From positions 1 through 27,037 of IMG/VR virus record IMGVR_UViG_3300030943_000792: a DNA stretch of 27,037 nucleotides; one strand, given 5' to 3'. Of this stretch, positions 13,034-21,853 are shown in pieces. The notes under the pieces are model-generated. The model had not been told where the DNA came from and did no database searches. It saw only the letters and a program-made list of their open reading frames with translations. The translations under genes were made by a program, and so were the position numbers. Source of the stretch: a virus. Position 1 is the stretch's first letter; each line of letters starts with the position of its first letter.

Positions 13034-16000
13034 ATGGCTGATTCTCCTCTCAATCAACTGACGTATCTAGGTATCGATAAACCTACACTAGGCTATCGCA
13101 CGAATACGTCCCCAGTTGATGAGTCACCGCATTGGACATTTGGTTCTGCAAACACCATGTCTACAATCACTGGAGAGATGGAGAAGCGTCCGGGATTTTC
13201 TTTTGCTGTCGAAAGTGCGCTATCAAGCATCCCGGGAGTTATTAGACGCTTGTTTACGTGGCGCAGGTGGACTCAGACCGTTCTTGATCCTACTACGAAT
13301 ACGGGAGTATCAAAGGAAGGCTCTTTCTTTGTAATGGCTTCGGTTGAGACGGAAACCACTGGGTATCTATCCCAAGTATGGAAATATGAAGTTGGCGCAG
13401 ATAGCTCGTTTTCTATGATTTACGCTGACGCTACTTCAACTACTTCGCAGCCGTTCGATTTCATTACATCTAACAATTTTGTGTTCTTTGGGAACGCCAC
13501 AACTCGCGAGAATATGCGCAAGTACAACGGTACCGCTGTAAGCGCATCAAACATTACTACATTGTGGGGGCTAGACCCCCCGGAAGCTCCTCCGTCTAGA
13601 ACACTTGTAAGCCCCACTCTCCCCCCTGGACTTGCATTTAATGGGACCACACTTTCTGGAACTCCTACTAAAAGCGGGACATATTCAGTTACGTTCACCG
13701 CTACAGATCCTTCGTATAATGAGAATGACTCTGATACCGATGCGGATCAGGTAACACAGTCTATAACGTTTACAATCAATGAGGCTGTTCTTGATTGGGA
13801 GAACGATTCCGGCCCCCTTGCTTTTGGAGAAAAAGGAGTAGCGTATTCAAGCTCTGAAGTGCAAGCATGGGGAGGTACTTCCCCATACACCTATTCGATT
13901 GAATCAGGATCATTGCCAACTGGGTTAAGTATCAACGCGACGACCGGTGTTATATCGGGTACCCCGACAAGCCTAGGCGATCACACTTTTGTGGTAAAAG
14001 CTACTGACACATATACTTACAGCGCAACAGACACAAAGACTCATACACTAAAGCGCGTCTATACGATATTTATCGGTAGTCCATCTATATCTATTGCCCC
14101 CCCCACGCCCACTACTGGCACCGTGGGGATAGATTACACAGGGAAGATCACGCCAACAGGGGGGACAGCCCCTTACTCGTATTCTACAGTGTCAGGAACT
14201 CCCCCCTCTGGCGTATATCTCGATACAGATGGAACGGTTAGCGGCACCCCCGCTGTTACGGGGATCTATACGATTGTCTTTCAGGTAAATGACAGCGCAG
14301 GTCTGTCGAATCAGGTAAAAGTCGTATACAAAATATATTCTTCATCGCTTGCTATAGCGACATACCCAGATCCAAAAGCAGGCAAGGTTGGATATGCCTA
14401 TAGTTATACCCCTTTTGCAAGTGGCGGCACGCTTATTCAGACAAGCACTTCTACTGTAAACAATCACTCTAGCGCTTGGCAGTTTGTCGGTACCCAGTTC
14501 CGTACAGCGCATACTCCTGTAGTTACGCCTCTGTCCGCATTGACATTTACAGGATTCTCCCCACTTCCCTCAAGTGCGACGGTGATCGGTTTAAAGTTTA
14601 GCACGCTCAACATTTCACAGAGCACATCTACAGGCTACGTGTCTAAGGTGTCTTTGTGGCAGGCAGGCGATACGATTGGTGAGCTAAAGACTCCTAATAC
14701 TGAATTTACTACCGCGTTGACTACGGCAGAGTTCGGTGGACCTGTTGACACATGGGGGCTTACCGCCCAAGATATTACGGACTTGGTAAACGATCCTACT
14801 GGTGGATTCGCAGTAGCAGTAAACGTTCCTGACACTATACGCGTATTTATCGGACAGCCATTCAAGAGAACAGTTTATTATTCAGATCCCACTGCCGGAC
14901 TTAAAATTACAATCACCGCCGAGCCAAACGCGCTTACGGCGCAGACGGGATATATCTATGGTCAGACATTTACTTCCCAATATGGACATGAATCTGCAAT
15001 GTCGTATCTGTCCGCATCTACCGGACCATTTACAGATATGGCAATAAGGTGCAATGTAATATCATCGGCAGACCCGCAAGTGGGAGGAGCAGCAAGCGGA
15101 GTTCCTAATGGAATAAACTTGTATCGCTCGACAGATGGAGGAGCGTCAGACCCTTCTCTCATGAGGCTTATTGCATCGCTTAATAACGTGAGTGCGACAT
15201 ACGTTGATACAACTTTAGACACAGATCTTGGCTTGCAAACTGGGCCTGCTCTGTATGTCAATGATCCACCGCAGCCCCTCCATGGGTTTGTTTGGGCTAA
15301 TGGACGCATATGGGGCAAGAAAGACAACAAGACTTGGTTTACCGGGAATGAAGAGATAACCAATGGGATACCGGCAGAATGCATGTCAGATGCTATCAAT
15401 GGGAACTATTACACTTGGCCTTCCGCAGTGGGAGGAATGGCTGTAACTTCAAATGGAGTTGATATTGGGATTGATGAACAGTTCTGGCAGATTTCAGGCG
15501 ACACACTTTCCACCTTTAGAAAGTCAAAACTCCTCCAGGGAGGAGGCGTAAAATATCCGACAAACATAATGTCAGTTGGAGATAATGTGTACTGGATTGA
15601 CACATCTAAGCAGGGATGGTCTTCTGCCGATGGAGAGTTTGGAGAAAATATTCGACCGGATCTGGCATCGCTAACTCTCTCTAAGGCGTTTATCGGTCTG
15701 CACAAGTCAAAACTTTTCAACTGGATATACATCCTTGATTCGGTAAACTCTATCCTCTATGTGTACAATCTTGACCTAAACCAATGGAACACTCCTTGGC
15801 AGTTTGGGTCAAAAATGACTGCCATTATTTCAGGCGAAATAACGGATGGAAATATTGAGCTTATTGCGGCGTTTGATAATGGGCATGTGATGTACTTGAA
15901 TCCAGATGGGTTTGTAGACGACGGGGTGAAGTATTCAGACGCTCTTAAATCAAATCTTTTAGCGATTGTCCCTGGAAGAGGAACAACTCTTCGCAATGCC

Positions 16001-16330
16001 GCAGAAGTAAGAAAAGTTACCCAGTTTGACATGGAAATCTCTACTGTGCAAGATGGGCAAGAGTTTATCCCAAAATCTCCCGAGTTCTTTGGATGCATCG
16101 TAGATGATGACCCCGGGCAATCAGTGCAGGATCAGTATTTTGACCTTTCTACGAATATTTGCAACCCTCAGTATCAAGACCAAACCGTTCAAAAGAGGTA
16201 TATTATACCTAAGAGATGGATGGTTGATCAGGCCGTACCAAGCGGAAGGCGCATAGCTTTCATGGCAAAATGGGATGCATCTGATCAAGGATGGACGATG
16301 TTTAGTTTCGACATAGCCTGGAGGACGTAA
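13034..16330 (+). CDS. Large tail-hub (nozzle-like) beta-propeller protein with inserted Ig-like repeats, 1098 aa
   Basis: Residues 1-180 and 634-1098 look like the two halves of a podovirus tail-nozzle (T7 gp12-type, tail tubular B) propeller. The first half has EKRPGFSFAVE, VIRRLFTWRR, QPFDFITSNNFVFFGN and MRKYNGT. The second half has YGQTFTSQYGHESAMS, NGINLYRSTDGG, NDPPQPLHGFVWANGRIWG and YVYNLDLNQWNTPWQFG. Between them sit bacterial Ig-like (He_PIG-type) repeats at ~187-249, 253-347 and 349-434, with the hallmark LPxGLxxxxxTGxxSGTPxxxGxYxxxxxATD. A fourth repeat is cut after its first strands (~437-465), followed by a different beta-sandwich (~466-632) with the AEFGGPVDTWGLTAQDI layout. 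Ig-like repeats of this type often contact host surface glycans. Cytoplasmic assembly is likely, since no signal peptide is present. The stop overlaps the next start by one base. Confidence 0.75.
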   Translation: MADSPLNQLTYLGIDKPTLGYRTNTSPVDESPHWTFGSANTMSTITGEMEKRPGFSFAVESALSSIPGVIRRLFTWRRWTQTVLDPTTNTGVSKEGSFFVMASVETETTGYLSQVWKYEVGADSSFSMIYADATSTTSQPFDFITSNNFVFFGNATTRENMRKYNGTAVSASNITTLWGLDPPEAPPSRTLVSPTLPPGLAFNGTTLSGTPTKSGTYSVTFTATDPSYNENDSDTDADQVTQSITFTINEAVLDWENDSGPLAFGEKGVAYSSSEVQAWGGTSPYTYSIESGSLPTGLSINATTGVISGTPTSLGDHTFVVKATDTYTYSATDTKTHTLKRVYTIFIGSPSISIAPPTPTTGTVGIDYTGKITPTGGTAPYSYSTVSGTPPSGVYLDTDGTVSGTPAVTGIYTIVFQVNDSAGLSNQVKVVYKIYSSSLAIATYPDPKAGKVGYAYSYTPFASGGTLIQTSTSTVNNHSSAWQFVGTQFRTAHTPVVTPLSALTFTGFSPLPSSATVIGLKFSTLNISQSTSTGYVSKVSLWQAGDTIGELKTPNTEFTTALTTAEFGGPVDTWGLTAQDITDLVNDPTGGFAVAVNVPDTIRVFIGQPFKRTVYYSDPTAGLKITITAEPNALTAQTGYIYGQTFTSQYGHESAMSYLSASTGPFTDMAIRCNVISSADPQVGGAASGVPNGINLYRSTDGGASDPSLMRLIASLNNVSATYVDTTLDTDLGLQTGPALYVNDPPQPLHGFVWANGRIWGKKDNKTWFTGNEEITNGIPAECMSDAINGNYYTWPSAVGGMAVTSNGVDIGIDEQFWQISGDTLSTFRKSKLLQGGGVKYPTNIMSVGDNVYWIDTSKQGWSSADGEFGENIRPDLASLTLSKAFIGLHKSKLFNWIYILDSVNSILYVYNLDLNQWNTPWQFGSKMTAIISGEITDGNIELIAAFDNGHVMYLNPDGFVDDGVKYSDALKSNLLAIVPGRGTTLRNAAEVRKVTQFDMEISTVQDGQEFIPKSPEFFGCIVDDDPGQSVQDQYFDLSTNICNPQYQDQTVQKRYIIPKRWMVDQAVPSGRRIAFMAKWDASDQGWTMFSFDIAWRT

Positions 16331-16947
16331 TGGTGAGTTTTCTGAAGTTCCCAGACAATTCGCAACTTTCCACCACAGACGATGCGCGCCTATCGCGAAT
16401 AGAGGCCACTCTTCCATCCAAGGTTCACGGGAATACGACGTACTCTAACTCCTCCTTGGCCGTCCCCTCGACTGGATCTGTTACTTCCTTGGGGACGATT
16501 GCTCCTACTGGGATTACGGCAACTGGATCTACATTCGCTTTTACGGTAGAAGGGTATTTTGCATTTACCTCTGATGGGAATTCGATAAAAATTTACTGGG
16601 ATGGCACAAACGGCTCCAAGCTGATGAAGATCCTTAGGGCAGATGGATCAAATTTTTCTATCGCGGCTGGGAGTAAGACAATTGGCGGTCTTACAGCAAA
16701 TACGCAGTATGGATTCGCAGCTTTTGTGGCAGTCGCTCAGCCAAACCACCTGTCTTTTGCCAAGGGTAATAAAGGAACGCCAAAGTTTGCCTTCTCCCCT
16801 ACAGCTACGGCAGAACAAAAATCGACAGCTAAACGTACTTTGAGACTTACGACAAATGAGCGCATCACAGAAGGATTCATCTACTTTACGGCAAATGCGG
16901 GAGCCTCTGGGCTAGGCACAGGAACATATGCAGGACAGAATCAATGA
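16330..16947 (+). CDS. Tail-associated beta-rich protein, 205 aa
   Basis: The ATG shares one base with the stop of the propeller gene (TAATGG). The product starts with a short helix (DDARLSRIEATLP), followed by a Thr/Ser/Gly-rich all-beta body. The segment 'FTVEGYFAFTSDGNSIKIYWD' (split by function) and 'GGLTANTQYGFAAFV' is fibronectin type III-like in layout: the latter resembles the L-x-P/A-x-T-x-Y strand that precedes the end of such domains. The C-terminal ~40 residues are a Thr-rich strand pair. No cysteine. Likely a small tail appendage or fibre-anchor protein. The call rests on composition and position between two tail genes. Confidence 0.55.
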   Translation: MVSFLKFPDNSQLSTTDDARLSRIEATLPSKVHGNTTYSNSSLAVPSTGSVTSLGTIAPTGITATGSTFAFTVEGYFAFTSDGNSIKIYWDGTNGSKLMKILRADGSNFSIAAGSKTIGGLTANTQYGFAAFVAVAQPNHLSFAKGNKGTPKFAFSPTATAEQKSTAKRTLRLTTNERITEGFIYFTANAGASGLGTGTYAGQNQ

Positions 16948-17342
16948 GAAATCATATTTATGTCAGGCCGTTAAGGTTGTACGATGAAGAGGATAAGGCT
17001 GCTTTTGTGTCAGCAGCAGACGCAAGCGGGAAAGAGTTCCCAAGGTTTGTATTCACTTTGCCGACCACTCGCATCATGGTTGCAGAAATGGGGAGCGAGA
17101 TTGTCATGTATCAGCCGCAATTCGTTTCTCTAAACTTTGGGTCACTGATACCTAATGGGAAGCAGCCGGATACGCTCATGGCGTCTGCTCAGCATCAGCT
17201 CTTAGCCGCAGCTTATACGAGAGCACATTCAGAAGGGCTTGCAGACATATTTACGCTAAGCAATAACGCGCAGACAAGGAAATTAGCATTGCGACATGGG
17301 TTTATCGAGCGCCTGGACGCTATGAGATTGGAGATACGATGA
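16944..17342 (+). CDS. GNAT-fold-like protein, possibly catalytically degenerate, 132 aa
   Basis: ATGA overlap with the upstream gene and AGGA ~7 bases before set the start. GNAT enzymes transfer acetyl groups from acetyl-CoA. Residues ~86-130 match the C-terminal half of that fold: a long helix (LMASAQHQLLAAAYTRAHSE), the strand DIFTLSNN, then A-x-x-R-K-L-A-L-R-H-G-F-I-E-R and a last strand (AMRLEI). The N-terminal half has a plausible sheet (IYVRPLR, RIMVAEMGSEIVMYQPQFVS). However, the acetyl-CoA pyrophosphate loop (R/Q-x-x-G-x-G/A) is not visible before the long helix, so activity is doubtful. It may be a structural or modifying virion protein. It sits in the middle of tail genes with ATGA overlaps on both sides. 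Confidence 0.55.
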   Translation: MRNHIYVRPLRLYDEEDKAAFVSAADASGKEFPRFVFTLPTTRIMVAEMGSEIVMYQPQFVSLNFGSLIPNGKQPDTLMASAQHQLLAAAYTRAHSEGLADIFTLSNNAQTRKLALRHGFIERLDAMRLEIR

Positions 17343-17968
17343 GCCAAGATACATCCTCACAAAAAGGGCAGCTAAACACGCAGAATCAATTGCAGTCCCA
17401 GGCTCAGAATTCGGAGAATCAGCTTTTGCAGCAAAACAACGCTGCTCTATCTCCATACCTTACAGGGAATAAGGGGTTTACTCCTGAACAGCTTGCGGCA
17501 TTAAACTCTCAGGCTCTAGGGCAGAATGCATCAAAATACAATCAAGCTACACAGCAGACAAACCAGCAGCTTGCCGCGCGCGGAGAAGGTCTAGGGAATA
17601 TGCCTAGCTCCGGAGTGGCTGCTACCGGATACGGAAACTTGCAGGCTGCAAAGGCGGGAGACTTGGCCGACTCTCTTAGGACAGTCACTCTCAATAATGC
17701 GCAACAGGCCTTAGCCAACAAGTTCAATGCTGCTTCAGTTTTGAGCGGAAATGCACAAACATATGCGGGAAATGTAGGCACATACGGATCTGGGGCGTCA
17801 AATGCTCTAGGGGATCTGACTCAGGCGCAATCAAACACATGGCAATCTCAATTTGGGAAGGCGGCTGGATCGGCTGTAGGTGGCGCAGCAGGAGCATTTA
17901 CGGGAGGTTTCGGAGCTTCGGCGGCTGGGCAACTAAGTAAGTCTCTTGGATGGGGGGGGAGCAAATGA
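17339..17968 (+). CDS. Probable internal virion (DNA-ejection) protein with C-terminal glycine-zipper segment, 209 aa
   Basis: ATGA overlap with the previous gene. The product is rich in Gln, Asn, Ala, Ser and Gly, has no cysteine, and begins with a polar helical stretch (QLNTQNQLQSQAQNSENQLL). The C-terminal ~45 residues contain a Gly/Ala zipper (AAGSAVGGAAGAFTGGFG) of the type that packs helices in membranes. This combination of a polar helical body and a glycine-zipper tail is common in small podovirus ejection proteins that insert into the host envelope. The position immediately before two larger Ala/Gln-rich proteins supports that. The sequence is low-complexity, so a family name is not possible by eye. 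Confidence 0.55.
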   Translation: MSQDTSSQKGQLNTQNQLQSQAQNSENQLLQQNNAALSPYLTGNKGFTPEQLAALNSQALGQNASKYNQATQQTNQQLAARGEGLGNMPSSGVAATGYGNLQAAKAGDLADSLRTVTLNNAQQALANKFNAASVLSGNAQTYAGNVGTYGSGASNALGDLTQAQSNTWQSQFGKAAGSAVGGAAGAFTGGFGASAAGQLSKSLGWGGSK

Positions 17969-19500
17969 GTACTACGCCAACTATTACCGATCAACCCATC
18001 ACCGCGCAGGACCCTCGCGTTGCGCAGATTCTCGCTTTGATTCGGGCGAAGAGTGGAAATGTTGCAGCCCCAGAAACCTCGTCTGTTTCTGTTGATACCA
18101 CAATCCCACAGCAAGTTGCTCCTCCAAGCCCAAGTATTCCCGGAATGCCTTCGCTTGCATCTCAGGTTGCCACTAGCCCTACCTCGGCACCTTCGGATAC
18201 GCAGAGCGTACCGCAGATGCCAGTAGCCCAAAATCCGCAGCTTCCACAGGCGCAGGCTCCTAATGTAACCTTGGCGAAGGCTGGCCCGATTAAGTCATTC
18301 CTACAAAGCCTTGTCTCTGGGCTAGGTACAGCCACGTATGCAGGCTCTCAGGCGGCTTTGCAGCATCTTGGTATGCCCACGGACTACGAGAAGCAGCAAG
18401 ATGCTTTAAAGATCGGCTTGCAACAGCAACAGCAGAACTCCACGGAAGCTCTCCGGAAGGCACAGCAAGAGCTTTATGGGGGGAAACTGGAGCAACTCCA
18501 ATCTCAGTTGACCCCTACGCAGATACCAAATGACGCTTCAAAATATGGAGCATTCGCGGGGACTACTCTCCCTCTCAGTGCAGCTCAAGCAGTCATGCAA
18601 AAGATGGAAGCCCTTGCTAATGCAAAAGACATAGCTTTAGGGAAGAATGAGACGACGCTAAAGGGGAAAGAGATTCAGTATGGACCAGATTCTTATCTTA
18701 GAAAGGGTGTACGTTCGGTAGATGGGAGAATACAGCTTTACGATAAAGCCACTGGAGAAAAACTTAAGGACATGGGGGAGGATAGCTCTATTATCGCTGG
18801 CGTAGCGAGAGCTAATGCCTTTGCTCGTGCCCGCGCCCAATATACCCCCTTCTCTACCACGGACGAGAACGGCTCCCCAACGGTCGTTTCCAATATGCAA
18901 GCCCTTCTGAGCGGGGCACCAAAACAGAGCTTTACTGAAGCGCGTAATCTAACCTCTGACATGGTTGGAGTCAAACAGTATCAAGATATTTTAGACCAGA
19001 AGATTTCTCCAAATCTGTCTGTGCTCAACGACCCTACACAGCGTGCTGTAATTGCGCACACCTTATCTGAAGGCAAGAATGCATCCCCTGGAGCTATTCA
19101 GGCGCTCATTACCAGCGGACTGCAAGAAGGGGCTTTAAGCAAAGAGGGGGCTGCGCTTGCTGCTGGCATCATGCAGGCACGTGAGTTTGGATCTGTTGCG
19201 CGTAAATACGGCGGCAATATGAACGGTACAGAGGGGCTGATGGACCGCATCATATCCAATCAGGCTTCTCCTCTTCACGCGGAACAATTGAATAGAGATT
19301 TGATCCAGAATGATCGCGCATTTACTGCCAAGGCTTTGAACTCCATCACCACCTTGATGAGCAATACTAAGCGCACAGCAGCAAAAGGATCAACAAATAC
19401 ACCTAGCGATAATTCGTCGCCACAGCGCCCTTCTGGGGTTCCTGCAAATGCGCAATATATAACCGATCCTAAAACCGGGAAGAAGGGATGGGCTTGGTAA
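17965..19500 (+). CDS. Probable internal virion (DNA-ejection) protein, 511 aa
   Basis: ATG 17965 is preferred over an in-frame ATG 15 bases upstream because it overlaps the previous stop as ATGA and follows GGGGGGAGC. The first ~100 residues are Pro/Ser/Thr/Gln-rich and disordered. A short hydrophobic helix (SFLQSLVSGLGTATYAGS) follows at ~115-135, then a Gln-rich coiled coil (KIGLQQQQQNSTEALRKAQQ). A larger helical body has GVARANAFARARAQ and SEGKNASPGAIQALITSG segments. No cysteine in the whole chain. This resembles the medium-sized member of podovirus ejection-protein sets. Function is inferred from composition and order, not from a family motif. Confidence 0.5.
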   Translation: MSTTPTITDQPITAQDPRVAQILALIRAKSGNVAAPETSSVSVDTTIPQQVAPPSPSIPGMPSLASQVATSPTSAPSDTQSVPQMPVAQNPQLPQAQAPNVTLAKAGPIKSFLQSLVSGLGTATYAGSQAALQHLGMPTDYEKQQDALKIGLQQQQQNSTEALRKAQQELYGGKLEQLQSQLTPTQIPNDASKYGAFAGTTLPLSAAQAVMQKMEALANAKDIALGKNETTLKGKEIQYGPDSYLRKGVRSVDGRIQLYDKATGEKLKDMGEDSSIIAGVARANAFARARAQYTPFSTTDENGSPTVVSNMQALLSGAPKQSFTEARNLTSDMVGVKQYQDILDQKISPNLSVLNDPTQRAVIAHTLSEGKNASPGAIQALITSGLQEGALSKEGAALAAGIMQAREFGSVARKYGGNMNGTEGLMDRIISNQASPLHAEQLNRDLIQNDRAFTAKALNSITTLMSNTKRTAAKGSTNTPSDNSSPQRPSGVPANAQYITDPKTGKKGWAW

Positions 19501-21308
19501 TGGGTGGATTCTCACATTTCGTTCCCGATGAAAGCCAACCATCATATTCCCACTTTGTCCCGGACAATAGCGGCCCTGTGCCGCCGAACATTACCGACAA
19601 TCCAAAGGGTGAGGGAACCTATGCAATGTGGAACGATAGGGGCCAGAAACTCGGCATCCCTTATTCGCAGGTTCCGGCAGCTAAACAGAAAGGATACAAG
19701 TTCGACACAAATCCAGATCAGTCTGGATCACTTCCAGCAGTACGATACGTGAAAGATGCCGTATATTCCGGGAACAAAGGTCAGCCAAGCAACGCAAGTC
19801 TATATTGGGAGGGTTTAACCAATCCTATTGGAAGTGGAGCGAATCAGCAAGGAGTATATGGAGGAATAAAACAGGTAGGTGGTCAAGCAATCAAGACTAT
19901 GGCGCAGCCCATAATGCATCCTATTGACACGCTCGGCGGAATGGCAAAGATCGCTGGAGATGCCATTACAGGTGGCTCACAAGCAGCGGGAGAGGATATT
20001 ATTGGTCCTATTATCCAGCAATACATTCAAGACAAGCAGCAGGGCGGTCATGCGCTGGCGCTAGAGAATCTAGCTGGCAATCTAGCTGGACAGGTCGAAG
20101 GAGGAAGGGCAATCGGTGGAGCAGTATCTAAAACGGTTCCTGTTGTAAATGACATAGGAAGCGCGATACGAACGGCTGCTATTGGTAATCCCGATGTGCC
20201 TCTCACGCGTGGATTGGGAATTACCGCCCGGACAAAGACAGGGCTTTCTTCACTACAAGCATCTGGAGAAGCATCTCCTCTAGATGTTTCTCTTGAAGAT
20301 GCCCAGGGAGCTCGACCTTATGGGAAGGGGGCAAAAAATCTTGAAGACCTCCAAGCAAAACTAACTGATGCAAGAAAAGAAATCAATGCCCCGCTCAATA
20401 CCGCTCTTGACGCAGTAGGGGGTAGAACAATTCAAGGACCGGATGGTCCTGCTACCATCAGTGATCTTGAGTCCCAACGCGCACAGCTTTCCGCGCAACT
20501 CAGGGGTTTGCAGCAGAAAGACCCTCTCGCTATCCAGACTGCTTTGCAAAAAGGCATGGGGGAAGCTGATCTAAAAGCTAGATACGATGCAATCGTGGAT
20601 GCGATGACACCGCATCTTGATTCTACTGGCATCGATTCTCGTCTCATCCGCCAGCAGGATGCTCAGGTGGCGTCTATTTATTCCAAGATTGCAGGTCGCA
20701 CAACCCTACCCGAAGCGACTAAGCCTTATGGGTTTGCTCGTGTTGGTGACCTTGCAAAATTTGGCAGTGGAAGCGGCATTGATCTTTTAGCTCCAGCAAA
20801 AACTCTAGGTAGCATCACGAAAGACATTGCAGCGGGACGGTATTGGAGCGAAAGGCCAACTGATGTCAATCTCCGCGAGGGATTCCGTTTGGCTGGCCCT
20901 AAGCCTGATTTCGGTACTCCATCGCCCCAATTCATACAGAAGCCTGCGCAACTGACGAGCGGTACTATTGAGTTGCAATCTCCTAGCAGTCCACAGGTAG
21001 GACCATCTTCCCCCGCAATTAACATTGCACCTGATACACGAGCAGCAAGGCTTGGACTCTTGCTTAAGGCCCCTCCGATTGAGTTGCCTGGAACGGTTGA
21101 AGTAACTCCACAACCGCCATCCTATGCAGGAACAACACAGACTCGGCTCGGAAGACTCCTTACTTCTAGCACGGATGAGCAGAATATCCCGCTGTCCGAA
21201 AAGGTGGATATTTTCCCTAATCAGTTGCCGGGCTCTAAACGTTCCGGAGGGACAAAACCAACTATAAGTCCGAAGTTGGCTGAAATCCTAAAAAGGAAGG
21301 GAAGATGA
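19500..21308 (+). CDS. Probable large internal virion (DNA-ejection) protein, 602 aa
   Basis: Two in-frame starts exist (19488 and 19500). 19500 is chosen because it overlaps the previous stop as TAATG, like most neighbours. The N-terminus carries a short duplicated motif, SHFVPD at residues 5-10 and 17-22, in an otherwise disordered leader. The middle has Gly/Ala-rich helical segments (ALENLAGNLAGQVEGGRAIGG) and a coiled coil (KNLEDLQAKLTDARKEI). The C-terminal third is Pro/Ser-rich with a basic end (EILKRKGR). No cysteine anywhere and no peptidase or muramidase motif that I can recognise. Likely the largest of the three ejection proteins. ATGA overlap with the next gene. Confidence 0.5.
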   Translation: MGGFSHFVPDESQPSYSHFVPDNSGPVPPNITDNPKGEGTYAMWNDRGQKLGIPYSQVPAAKQKGYKFDTNPDQSGSLPAVRYVKDAVYSGNKGQPSNASLYWEGLTNPIGSGANQQGVYGGIKQVGGQAIKTMAQPIMHPIDTLGGMAKIAGDAITGGSQAAGEDIIGPIIQQYIQDKQQGGHALALENLAGNLAGQVEGGRAIGGAVSKTVPVVNDIGSAIRTAAIGNPDVPLTRGLGITARTKTGLSSLQASGEASPLDVSLEDAQGARPYGKGAKNLEDLQAKLTDARKEINAPLNTALDAVGGRTIQGPDGPATISDLESQRAQLSAQLRGLQQKDPLAIQTALQKGMGEADLKARYDAIVDAMTPHLDSTGIDSRLIRQQDAQVASIYSKIAGRTTLPEATKPYGFARVGDLAKFGSGSGIDLLAPAKTLGSITKDIAAGRYWSERPTDVNLREGFRLAGPKPDFGTPSPQFIQKPAQLTSGTIELQSPSSPQVGPSSPAINIAPDTRAARLGLLLKAPPIELPGTVEVTPQPPSYAGTTQTRLGRLLTSSTDEQNIPLSEKVDIFPNQLPGSKRSGGTKPTISPKLAEILKRKGR

Positions 21309-21505
21309 GCGCAAAGGTTTTTACTCCAAAACTCGGAGGAGCTAGACCGAGGCTATCGGCACAGCTTAGTTCCCCAACTTTGATCCAGTTCACTCCGAAA
21401 ATGCTGGCGGCTGTTCAGGGTGCCGCTGCAAAGGTTGCTGCGCAGAAAAAGACCAGCAAGTCAAAGACTTCGGCTATACTTAAAGCGTTAACGGGGAATT
21501 TCTAG
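21305..21505 (+). CDS. Hypothetical small basic protein, 66 aa
   Basis: ATGA overlap with the previous gene. The 66-residue product is strongly basic (KVFTPKLGGARPRL, then KVAAQKKTSKSKTS) with an Ala-rich middle helix and no acidic residues visible. It may bind DNA or line the ejection complex. It is the last tightly overlapped gene before the distal fibre-like block. I do not recognise the family. Confidence 0.55.
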   Translation: MSAKVFTPKLGGARPRLSAQLSSPTLIQFTPKMLAAVQGAAAKVAAQKKTSKSKTSAILKALTGNF

Positions 21506-21513
21506 GAGGCGTT

Positions 21514-21843
21514 ATGCAGAAGGACAATCTTCGCAAGCTGGCAATTACAACCGCTCTTACGTCGGGAGACAATACGCTTGTGGGTGGAGGACAGCTTGGT
21601 ACCGGGATTGGATCTATCCGAGTATGGCAGGTAGAGCTTGAATCGTCCGGGGCTGAGGTAATCGCTCCCAAATCTGGAACAACTGCTATCCCTGGAAAGA
21701 TTATTCTCACGGACGCTGGATCTACGGTAGTGCTTCAGGCTACTGGCGCACCTTGGATGGAATGCCTCCCTGGACAAAGCCTAGTATGGAATCTGACCAC
21801 AGGTGGCACACTCACAGGGGCTATTTACTATTCGCTGGCTTAG
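21514..21843 (+). CDS. Small beta-rich virion protein, 109 aa
   Basis: TAGGAGG lies 5 bases before ATG 21514. The product has the layout of a widespread ~100-residue phage surface domain: an N-terminal 'T.LtsGDNTLVGGGQLGTGI' strand, 'IRVWQVELESSGAEVIAPKSG', 'IPGKIILTDAGSTVVLQATG', then 'W.eC.PGqSLVWNLTTGGTLTGAIYYS'. This matches the pattern '..i.v....l.ssga.~v.f.sG...i.G...l...g......g.~~~~~gesL.l~~s.~g.v.G.~~Y' found in decoration or adhesion proteins. It has one Cys and no signal peptide, unlike the four proteins after it. A possible capsid decoration or tail-tip protein; family name not certain. Confidence 0.55.
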   Translation: MQKDNLRKLAITTALTSGDNTLVGGGQLGTGIGSIRVWQVELESSGAEVIAPKSGTTAIPGKIILTDAGSTVVLQATGAPWMECLPGQSLVWNLTTGGTLTGAIYYSLA

Positions 21844-21853
21844 GAGATTGAAC

